Part shown: in pieces, positions 7,869 to 14,238 of the stretch
Layout of the letters: the number at the start of each line of letters is the position of its first letter
Numbering within the stretch: position 1 is the stretch's first letter
Program-made: the position numbers and the translations under genes
Assembly: GCA_021838765.1 (NCBI GenBank)
Contig: JAKCCY010000063.1
Location: 1 to 14,849, forward strand
Direction of reading: 5' to 3'
Length of the DNA: 14,849 bases
Origin: Nitrospirota bacterium
Lineage (GTDB): Bacteria > Nitrospirota_A > Leptospirillia > Leptospirillales > Leptospirillaceae
The notes under the pieces: generated by a model
What the model was told of the DNA's origin: nothing
Databases searched by the model: none
The model's input: only the letters and a program-made list of their open reading frames with translations

Positions 7869-9299
7869 ATGCAGACCGGCAACCGCTTTCGCGCGTATCC
7901 CACGCCCGCTCAGGAACAGGTCCTTCTCCAGTGGATCGGACACCAGCGGTTTGTTTACAACGCCAAGGTCTCGGAGGACCGGTACTACCGGACCTTCGCC
8001 AAAAAAGCCGTCTCTCTCTCGGGAACGCCCGTTCCTGTCGATCAGGAATACTCCCGGTTCATCGGACCGGAGACTCCCTGGCTCCGGGAGGTTCCCTCGC
8101 AGATTCTTAGAAACGGAGCGGTTCTCTGGAAACAGGCCTACGGACGCTTCTTTTCCGGCCTGGCCGGGCGACCGACCTTCAAGCGAAAGGACGGGAGACA
8201 GTCCGTCTGGATCACCTCCGAACTCTTCTCCTTCAGGACTAACGACAAGACACAGACCGAAGAGCTTGTTCTCGGAACCCGAAAGTTCCCGGTGGGAGTT
8301 CTGTCCTTTACGGCCCATGTCCCGTACTCCCGTCCCTCGTCTCTTCACGTCTCGGTCGAGGCGGGGAAGTGGTACGTCTCCTTCTCCTCGGACGACGGTC
8401 TTCCGGAGCCGAAGGAGGAGGAGACGGTCTCCTGGCTCCGGTTGTTTACGGAAGAGGAACTCGAAGTCCGGACCTTGGGCTTCGACCGGGGTGTGGCGGT
8501 TCCGGTCATGGCAAGCTCCGGGCAGAGCATAGATCTTCTCCCGGTCCACAAGAGCCGGACCGAAAGGAAGGAGCGGGCCCGGAGGCGGTACCAGCGGAGA
8601 CTGGCAAGACAGAATAAGGGGTCGCAGAACCGGAAGAAGACAAAGCGACGCCTGGCCCGAACCTTCGAATATGCCAAGAACGTCCGGAAGGATGTGGTCC
8701 ACAAGGCCACCCATACTTTTACCACAGATCCCGAACGGAGCCTCTTCGTAGTCGAGGATCTGAAGATCAAAAACATGACGAAGAGTCCGGAGCCAAAAAA
8801 GGACGGGTCCGGACGACATGTCAAAAACGGGGCAAGAGCGAAGGCTGGGCTGAACAGGGCGATCCTGTCGTCTTGCTGGGGCCTGTTCGTCCTCTTTCTT
8901 TCGTACAAGGCCCGACGCAACGGGAAGCTCGTGATTAAAGTACCACCGCAATTCAGTTCGCAGGAATGTGCCCACTGCGGGCACATTCACCCGGACAACC
9001 GGCCCTCCCAGGCCGAATTTGTCTGCCAGCGCTGCGGACTCACGGATAACGCCGATCGAAACGCGGGCCTGGTCATTGCCAAAAGGGGAATCCGACTTCT
9101 TCTGGAAGGGGATGTCCAGAGGAAGCCAGTCCGGCGGTGCGGGATCGGAAAACGGAAACAACTAGGGCAGGAACTGTCCGAAGACAAAGCCTCCGGAGAG
9201 GACAATAAGACGCGAAGGTCCAAACGCCTTCGCGCATCCTCGGCGAAAGAGGAATTTTCGGTCGTGAGACCGGAAACCCCCACTACAGCGTCAGCTTAG
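7869..9299 (+). CDS. tnpB: TnpB, IS605-family RNA-guided nuclease
   Basis: TnpB proteins are RNA-guided DNA nucleases related to Cas12; they cut at the empty donor site and help the element persist. The 476-residue product has the N-terminal helix-turn-helix-like start RFRAYPTPAQEQVLLQW with RFVYNAKV. The RuvC-like core has D206 in LGFDRGVAVPV, E296 in LFVVEDLKIKNM and D396 in DNADRNAGL. A zinc ribbon (ECAHCGHIH and VCQRCGL) sits between the second and third RuvC motifs. All three acidic residues are present, so it looks active. ATG 7869 is chosen because homology begins at MQTGNRFRAY; AAGGA at 7852-7856 is a rather distant ribosome site. An in-frame TTG at 7821 is less likely. The basic tail (about 410-476) is poorly conserved, as expected where the 3' end also encodes guide RNA. 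Confidence 0.92.
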   Translation: MQTGNRFRAYPTPAQEQVLLQWIGHQRFVYNAKVSEDRYYRTFAKKAVSLSGTPVPVDQEYSRFIGPETPWLREVPSQILRNGAVLWKQAYGRFFSGLAGRPTFKRKDGRQSVWITSELFSFRTNDKTQTEELVLGTRKFPVGVLSFTAHVPYSRPSSLHVSVEAGKWYVSFSSDDGLPEPKEEETVSWLRLFTEEELEVRTLGFDRGVAVPVMASSGQSIDLLPVHKSRTERKERARRRYQRRLARQNKGSQNRKKTKRRLARTFEYAKNVRKDVVHKATHTFTTDPERSLFVVEDLKIKNMTKSPEPKKDGSGRHVKNGARAKAGLNRAILSSCWGLFVLFLSYKARRNGKLVIKVPPQFSSQECAHCGHIHPDNRPSQAEFVCQRCGLTDNADRNAGLVIAKRGIRLLLEGDVQRKPVRRCGIGKRKQLGQELSEDKASGEDNKTRRSKRLRASSAKEEFSVVRPETPTTASA

Positions 9300-9336
9300 C
9301 AGCGGGAGAGTTCATGGGTTTTAAGAGGAGTTTCGA
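9158..9336 (+). ncRNA. Candidate TnpB guide (omega/re) RNA, copy 2
   Basis: The 3' end of tnpB and the element's right end form the expected scaffold, and about 9317-9336 (beginning GGTTTTAAGAGGAG) would be the guide. The scaffold limits are inferred from family knowledge and from the region conserved with 1-162; the real 5' end may differ by tens of bases. Supporting features are the 35-base block 9220-9254, identical to 63-97, small stems such as CTCCGGAG and CCTC/GAGG around it, and the bulged hairpin 9283-9299. The predicted guide differs from that of copy 1, as expected for insertions at different sites. Confidence 0.5.
9283..9299 (+). repeat. Right-end bulged hairpin, copy 2
   Basis: CTA + AGC pairs with GCT + TAG around a GTCA loop, leaving a single bulged C at 9286 in the same place as in copy 1. 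The tnpB stop codon TAG (9297-9299) forms the end of the 3' arm. The stem is shorter than the copy 1 stem but keeps the bulge and closing pairs. This matches the kind of structure bound by Y1 transposases. Confidence 0.6.
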
Positions 9337-9389
9337 TGAGAAACTGGATGGTTTTTTCCTGTTTTGTTAAAGTGAGTTGGAAAAACTGA
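9336..9389 (+). other. Tiny ORF with strong ribosome site after the IS
   Basis: AAGAGGAG (9323-9330) lies five bases before ATG 9336, which opens a 17-codon frame ending in TGA at 9387-9389 (product MRNWMVFSCFVKVSWKN). It resembles nothing I know. It may be the decapitated start of a gene or leader that existed before the insertion, a leader peptide for the ribonuclease gene, or chance. The ribosome site falls within the predicted guide segment of the TnpB RNA. Confidence 0.15.
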
Positions 9390-9433
9390 AATTATTGCCT
9401 ATTACCCTCACCGAAGGGTGGAAAGGATCGATT

Positions 9434-10849
9434 GTGAAACTCTCTTTTCATGGTGCAGCCTCTTGCGTTACAGGCTCCTGCCATCTTCTCGAACTTGACG
9501 GTTTCAGGGTTCTTGTCGACTGTGGGCTTTTTCAGGGGGCTGATGAGCTTTTTGGCGGACAGTCGGACCCCTTTGGTTTTGATCCGAGAGAAATCGATGC
9601 CGTTCTTCTCACCCATGCCCACCTTGACCATTGTGGCAGGTTGCCTCTTCTCTTTCGCCAGGGTTTTCGTGGGCCGATTTATGCAACGGCTCCGACAAGG
9701 CTTCTTGCGGGGATTGTTCTCCAGGATGCCGCTCATCTTCACGAAGAGGCAAGGGACAGGCAGCACAAGCATGTGCGGGGAGTGATCCACAAAAGAGATG
9801 ATGCTTCCTACAATATTTCCGATGTGATCGAAACGATGGCCCTTTTTCAGACAGTCGACCTGCGGATGCCTGTCAGGGTTCACCCTGACGTGGTCGCAGT
9901 TTTTCATGATGCAGGACACATCCTGGGTTCTGCTTCGATTCAGGTGTTGGTTCGGGAGAAAGGCGTTACGACCAAAATCCTTTTTTCGGGCGATCTCGGT
10001 CCGAGAAATGTCTCTCTGGTCAAGCCATGGTCTCCCCCTGTCGACTCGGACTATGTCCTTGTCGAGACAACCTACGGTGACCGGCTTCATCGTTCCAGAC
10101 AGGAATCGGTCGAAGAGTTGGCCCGTGTTCTGGCTCAGACGCTTGCAGGTGGCGGTAACGTCCTGATCCCGACGTTCGCACTGGAGCGGGCCCAGGAGCT
10201 TCTGTGGGTTTTCGGGCAGTTTTTCCGCGAAGAAAGGGTTCCTCCCGGAACTTTCTTTTTTCTTGATTCCCCGATGGCTCTTTCTGCGACCGAGGTGTTT
10301 GAACGGTTTCGAAGCGAGCTTTCTCCTGAGCTGGAATCCGTTATCGCTCGCGGCATAGATCCGTTTTCATTTCCGGGGCTTGTCACGGCCCGTTCAATCC
10401 GCGACTCCCAGGAAATCAATGCCGTCAGACGCGATGCGGTGATTATGGCCGGTTCAGGAATGGTCTCGGGTGGAAGAATTGTTTACCATCTCGAGCGTCA
10501 TATCGATAATCCCCTGTCATCCCTGATTTTTGTGGGATATCAGGCGGAAGGAACCCTTGGCAGGTCAATCGTGGACGGCGAGAAAAAGGTCCGGCTTCTT
10601 GGGGAGATGCGCGATGTCAGGATCCAGACGCATATGATCAATGGGTTTTCGGCCCATGCCGATCAAGGAGACCTGCTTGCGTGGTGTGGGTCGATGAAGA
10701 TTCCGGATCGGGTCTTTTTGATTCATGGGGAAAAGCGCTCGATGGCTGGATTTTCGGAAAAACTTCAATCCATTGGGTGGAATGACAGGATGTTGCCAAA
10801 ATTGCATGAAACGGTCGAATTGCCTCCAGCGAAAGGAAAGCGGTCATGA
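9434..10849 (+). CDS. Beta-CASP metallo-beta-lactamase-fold ribonuclease
   Basis: This is a zinc-dependent RNA-processing nuclease of the CPSF73/TTHA0252 type, cytosolic, probably acting in RNA turnover or maturation. The 471-residue product opens KLSFHGAASCVTGSCHLLE, a family signature. Metal-binding motifs are HAHLDH (residues 61-66), the His in DAGHILGSA (about 161) and FSGDLGPRN (about 186). Beta-CASP motifs are ETTYGDR (about 211), SPMALSATEVF (about 280), GSGMVSGGRI (about 340) and FSAHADQGDL (about 404), with a final IHGEK (about 431). GTG 9434 is preferred because homology starts at its next residue and AAAGGA lies about 7 bases upstream; an in-frame TTG at 9377 would add 19 residues of no recognisable kind. 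The stop overlaps the next gene by ATGA. RNase J itself is longer, so I do not assign that name. Confidence 0.9.
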   Translation: MKLSFHGAASCVTGSCHLLELDGFRVLVDCGLFQGADELFGGQSDPFGFDPREIDAVLLTHAHLDHCGRLPLLFRQGFRGPIYATAPTRLLAGIVLQDAAHLHEEARDRQHKHVRGVIHKRDDASYNISDVIETMALFQTVDLRMPVRVHPDVVAVFHDAGHILGSASIQVLVREKGVTTKILFSGDLGPRNVSLVKPWSPPVDSDYVLVETTYGDRLHRSRQESVEELARVLAQTLAGGGNVLIPTFALERAQELLWVFGQFFREERVPPGTFFFLDSPMALSATEVFERFRSELSPELESVIARGIDPFSFPGLVTARSIRDSQEINAVRRDAVIMAGSGMVSGGRIVYHLERHIDNPLSSLIFVGYQAEGTLGRSIVDGEKKVRLLGEMRDVRIQTHMINGFSAHADQGDLLAWCGSMKIPDRVFLIHGEKRSMAGFSEKLQSIGWNDRMLPKLHETVELPPAKGKRS

Positions 10850-13533
10850 GAACTGATCATCCTGAAACTCTGTTTGATGGTTTTTTTCAGAGGATCAAGG
10901 AAGAGCCTGATGGAGAACTTGGAGTGGATATTGTCCAGAAGGATGGTCAGCTTATGCCTGTAACCTATGACGGGTGGGCATCAGCCGCCAGGGTTGTCCA
11001 GCTCATGGAACAGATACGTCCTGAGCCGGGCTTGATTGTCGCCCTCACAGGTCCTCCATGCATGACCTGGATCCTTGCGGCCATGGCCATTCTCGGGCGG
11101 GGCGGGATTGTCATGGCGATCGACCATATGATGCCTCCTGCGGAGATTGTTTTTCACCTCAAGACCTTTGATGCCGATCGCCTTGTGGTTATTGGAGCAG
11201 ATGCCATTTCCGGAATATGGACGGGAGAGGTCGTTCGTGTTTCCGTCTCCGGTCTCCCGTCTCCGGAAGACAGGGAGGGTGCGATGTCTTCCCTCAAGGC
11301 AAGGTCCATTCCTGGACATGGTGATGATGTTGCCTTTTTGCTGATGACATCGGGAACAACAGGAATGGCAAAGGGAGTCCCGCTGACCCACAGGAATATC
11401 CTTTTTGATGTGTTTGCCTTCGACCGTCTCAATATCTACCGGAAAGGAGACAGGGTCATCGGGATGTTGCCCCTTCATCACGCTTATCCGGCGATGGGAC
11501 TTTTTCACCTTCCGATGCTCCTGGGTGCTGTTCCGGTCTTTGTTCCGGACAATCATCCCAAAACAATTTCATGGTGTCTTACGAACATGCATATAGCCCT
11601 TTTCCCGGGTGTTCCTGCAATATGGGAAGGGTTTCATCAAAAATTGATGGAAGGTGTCCGGCAGAAGGGGGCTTTCAAGGCGTTCGTTGCGAAGTCTCTC
11701 CTGGCTCCAGCGGTCAGAAAGCTTTCAAGGCTGGGATTTCAAAACGCGGGAAGAGTTCTGTTCCCGGCTGTTCATGCCCGTTTTGGCGATTCCATGAGAG
11801 CCCTCTCTTCTGGTGGGGCTCCCCTTGATCCCAAGATCATTGAGGATTTTATGGGCTTTGGTCTTATGCTCCTTGAAGGTTATGGATTGACCGAGACCTC
11901 ACCTGTTGTTTCTTTCAATGTTCCCCAGGCATTTCAGATCGGCTCGGTGGGCCGGCCCCTGGATGGGGTTTCCGTCAGGATCGCTGAATCAGGGGAGCTT
12001 CAGGTCAAGGGAGATAATGTGGCCTCCTGTTATTGGCTTGGGCGTCATGGTCGAGAGTCTGTTGTCGATCAGGACGGATGGTTTTCCACGGGGGACCGTG
12101 CACAGTTGTCCGACGGATATATAACGCTGACCGGGCGCCTGAAGGAGCTCCTGGTTCTTCCGAACGGAAAAAAAATCCAGCCCGAGGCAATCGAATCACG
12201 GTGGGTTTCCGACCCGCTGGTTTCTGAGATCGCCGTGACTCTTCGGAAAGGTGTTCCATGGTTGCTGGTTCGTCCTGACATGGAGAGTTTTCAGCGTTCC
12301 GGACGGACCAATATTGTTCCAATCGTGACAGATATGTTCAACCTGATGCAGCAGTCCCTTCCGTCGCACAGCAGGATGGGAGGTTTTTCGATCGTCAGGG
12401 ATCCGCTGCCAAGAACCAGGCTGATGAAGCTCAAGCGGTACCTTCTGCCGGAAATCGTTGAGGAGATGGAGTCTGAAAAATTACAGGACAATACTTCTGT
12501 TGCATCTGGTGATGTCGACCCCATCGAACAGAAAACATTTGCCATCCTGAATGAAATTCTGACGATCAAGCGCCCGGTCAGAATGGAAGATCATCTCGAA
12601 ATAGATCTTGGACTTGATTCCCTTGGACGCCTTGAGCTTGTGTCTGCCCTCGAAGAGGGTTTTGGCGCCAGAATCCCTGAAGATGCCATGCTGAACAACA
12701 TCTTGACCGTCAAGGATCTGATGGTTGCTGTTTCCCTGTGGGCAAACGGTCTCATGGTGACGGAAAAAAAGGCACTTGAAGGACGTTATTGGGAAACTCC
12801 GCTGACAGAAAAGGAAGAGGCTGAGGTTCCTCATCGCCCTCTCTCTCCGGATGGTCGGAGCCTGTCCTCCGGTTTGCGCGCTTTTCATCTGTTTTTGAGA
12901 GGGATTTCTTCCGTTTTCTTTCGGGTTGATTTCCCCCGTTTTGAAAAAACGGAAAAAGGGTGGATTTATGAGACCGTTACCGGTTATAAGGCACTTTGGC
13001 CTGATGGGCCCTTTATCATTGTAGCCAACCATGGCAGTTATCTTGACGGATTTCTGATCTCGGCAGCTCTTCCGGATGAAATTCTTTCAAGAACAGTCCT
13101 TCTTGGTTTTTCTCCGATTTTTGACCATCCCAGGATTCATCCGTTAAAAAATCTTTTTGGAGTGATCTCGATCGATCCGGACAAGGCCTCCTCGGCACTT
13201 CGGGTTTCATACAGGATGCTGGAGGAAGGAAAGGGAATACTGGTGTTTCCCGAGGGAGACCGAACCCACGATGGGAAAATCAAGATGTTCAGACCGGGAA
13301 CGGCCCACCTGCTTGGGGCTTTTCCTTGCCCGGTAATACCGGTCGGCATTATCGGGAGTTATGAGGCTTATCCCAGAAAAAACCGCTTCCCGAGGCCGGG
13401 CAAGATTGAACTCCGGTTCGGATCTCCTGTCTCTCCCGGGGACCTGTCGAGAGAGTCCACTTCCAGGCTGAACCTCGAACTTTTCTCCATGGTCAACAGT
13501 CTGTTGCCAGAGAGCATGCAGTCGGAGTCATGA
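10846..13533 (+). CDS. Acyl ligase (AMP-forming) - acyl carrier - PlsC acyltransferase fusion
   Basis: The 895-residue protein has three domains. Residues 1 to about 540 are an ANL-family adenylating enzyme: MTSGTTGMAKG (about 167), SSGGAPLDPK (about 322), EGYGLTETSP (about 344), STGDRAQLSDGYITLTGRLK (about 413-432) and a C-terminal TRLMKLKRYLLPE bearing the likely catalytic lysine. Residues about 560-640 are a carrier domain with LGLDSLGRLEL, whose Ser (about 591) would take phosphopantetheine. Residues about 690-895 are a PlsC/LPLAT acyltransferase with NHGSYLD (HX4D, about 728), FPEGDRTHDG (about 802) and VIPVGIIGSY. Inference: free fatty acid is activated as acyl-AMP, loaded on the internal carrier and passed to a glycerophospholipid, as the E. 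coli Aas protein does with separate ACP and the opposite domain order. It is coupled to the ribonuclease gene by an ATGA overlap. No transmembrane segment is obvious; probably membrane-peripheral. Confidence 0.88.
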   Translation: MRTDHPETLFDGFFQRIKEEPDGELGVDIVQKDGQLMPVTYDGWASAARVVQLMEQIRPEPGLIVALTGPPCMTWILAAMAILGRGGIVMAIDHMMPPAEIVFHLKTFDADRLVVIGADAISGIWTGEVVRVSVSGLPSPEDREGAMSSLKARSIPGHGDDVAFLLMTSGTTGMAKGVPLTHRNILFDVFAFDRLNIYRKGDRVIGMLPLHHAYPAMGLFHLPMLLGAVPVFVPDNHPKTISWCLTNMHIALFPGVPAIWEGFHQKLMEGVRQKGAFKAFVAKSLLAPAVRKLSRLGFQNAGRVLFPAVHARFGDSMRALSSGGAPLDPKIIEDFMGFGLMLLEGYGLTETSPVVSFNVPQAFQIGSVGRPLDGVSVRIAESGELQVKGDNVASCYWLGRHGRESVVDQDGWFSTGDRAQLSDGYITLTGRLKELLVLPNGKKIQPEAIESRWVSDPLVSEIAVTLRKGVPWLLVRPDMESFQRSGRTNIVPIVTDMFNLMQQSLPSHSRMGGFSIVRDPLPRTRLMKLKRYLLPEIVEEMESEKLQDNTSVASGDVDPIEQKTFAILNEILTIKRPVRMEDHLEIDLGLDSLGRLELVSALEEGFGARIPEDAMLNNILTVKDLMVAVSLWANGLMVTEKKALEGRYWETPLTEKEEAEVPHRPLSPDGRSLSSGLRAFHLFLRGISSVFFRVDFPRFEKTEKGWIYETVTGYKALWPDGPFIIVANHGSYLDGFLISAALPDEILSRTVLLGFSPIFDHPRIHPLKNLFGVISIDPDKASSALRVSYRMLEEGKGILVFPEGDRTHDGKIKMFRPGTAHLLGAFPCPVIPVGIIGSYEAYPRKNRFPRPGKIELRFGSPVSPGDLSRESTSRLNLELFSMVNSLLPESMQSES

Positions 13534-13541
13534 CAGGGGAG

Positions 13542-14114
13542 TTAGAGATCCATCATGAGCTGGTCTATCATTTTTTTGACTTCCTGCCGGGGAACGGCAA
13601 AAGAATTGCCTCCATCGGGCTGGGACGTGATCAGTTCTGATAGTCCCCGATGGAAACTTTCCCTGATCTTCTCCCGGCATCCGGTAGGAATGGCATGGCA
13701 CTTTTCAAATGTGGCGATGATTGATTGCAGGATTCCTTTGTTGTGTTCCATCCATTCCGGGATGTGTTCCGGGTGGGGTTTTGTATCAATCGGGGCATAA
13801 CGTCCTGTCCTGTAGACTTTCTCCAGAAGCTCTTTTTCTGGCAGTGCGATTTTTTCGATGATCTTTTGTTCTTCAATGGTATCGCTGACAGATTTGGCTG
13901 CCCTGAAAACGAGAACAAGAAATATCGCCGAAAAACCCTGCATGATAACGGTCCAGAGAGCAAGTCCCGTCACGGTGGATCCTGAGGATGGTTTTGCCCA
14001 GAAAATAAGTGCGATCCCCAAAATGCAAAAAGGACAGATTATTGCGGCTTGCCTGACCTTTGGAAGTGTCCTGATCGTCGGGTGGATCGTGAGGCTGTCG
14101 CGGCGGGTATTCAT
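13542..14114 (-). CDS. Small two-helix membrane protein, function unknown
   Basis: I do not recognise a family. The 190-residue product starts at ATG 14114-14112, chosen because AAGGAG (plus-strand CTCCTT, 14121-14126) lies five to six bases upstream; an in-frame start at 14201 would add 29 residues but has no such site. Two hydrophobic segments are visible, about residues 23-40 (AAIICPFCILGIALIFWA) and 48-70. A basic N-terminus suggests both ends are cytoplasmic. The remaining 120 residues are charged and helical-looking (DTIEEQKIIEKIALPEKELL), with several His and Pro around 105-120. A CPFC pair lies at the start of the first helix. The gene converges with the acyltransferase fusion (8 bases between stops, no clear terminator) and diverges from the Crp/Fnr-type regulator, which may therefore control it. 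Confidence 0.7.
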   Translation of the reverse strand: MNTRRDSLTIHPTIRTLPKVRQAAIICPFCILGIALIFWAKPSSGSTVTGLALWTVIMQGFSAIFLVLVFRAAKSVSDTIEEQKIIEKIALPEKELLEKVYRTGRYAPIDTKPHPEHIPEWMEHNKGILQSIIATFEKCHAIPTGCREKIRESFHRGLSELITSQPDGGNSFAVPRQEVKKMIDQLMMDL

Positions 14115-14137
14115 GTTCGACTCCTTTGATTTCCAAG

Positions 14138-14150
14138 GATGACAGTCATC
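14138..14150. promoter_or_regulatory. Palindrome GATGAC-A-GTCATC upstream of the membrane-protein gene
   Basis: A perfect 6-base inverted repeat around a single A lies 23 bases upstream of the leftward start codon and just beyond its ribosome site. It could be an operator for a dimeric regulator, with the divergent Crp/Fnr-type protein the nearest candidate. No binding motif of a known regulator matches it exactly. Confidence 0.3.
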
Positions 14151-14186
14151 TGTGGGATTATTCTCGTGCAATACTTTTTTCTGGAG

Positions 14187-14209
14187 TATGATCATTGTCA
14201 TATGGACAA
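14187..14209 (+). promoter_or_regulatory. Possible -10 box and operator of the Crp/Fnr-type gene
   Basis: TATGAT at 14187-14192 is a good -10 match, though no convincing -35 lies 16-18 bases upstream, as is common for activated promoters. Immediately after it, TTGTC-ATATG-GACAA (14195-14209) is a symmetric 15-base site that would cover the transcription start. A regulator bound there would repress, so autoregulation is a reasonable guess. The site is not a canonical FNR (TTGAT-N4-ATCAA) or CRP box. Confidence 0.35.
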
Positions 14210-14238
14210 GGATATCCTAGACTCTCTGGAGGAAGCGC

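Larger units (their letters stand above)
7387..9316 (+). mobile_element. IS605-type insertion element (tnpA frameshifted, tnpB intact)
   Basis: The element has the classic IS605 layout: tnpA leftward, tnpB rightward, starts 23 bases apart. Its right boundary (about 9316) is set by where similarity with the copy at 1-162 ends. The left boundary is inferred only: it must lie between the end of recB coding sequence and the tnpA stop at 7406, so it could be a few bases either side of 7387. Members of this family move as single-stranded DNA, cut next to a short target motif, and make no target duplication, so none is expected. There are no terminal inverted repeats, as is usual for the family. With tnpA frameshifted, this copy may depend on a transposase made elsewhere. 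Confidence 0.85.

Noticed and set aside
7776..9161. A 461-codon open frame on the minus strand, antisense to tnpB
   Set aside because: It lies entirely opposite tnpB, has an atypical Pro/Arg/Gly-rich composition and no family resemblance, whereas the plus-strand frame carries all TnpB motifs. It is a shadow of GC-biased codons.
13525..13545. A bidirectional terminator between the fusion gene and the membrane-protein gene
   Set aside because: Only eight bases separate the stops and no GC-rich stem with a T-run is visible there.
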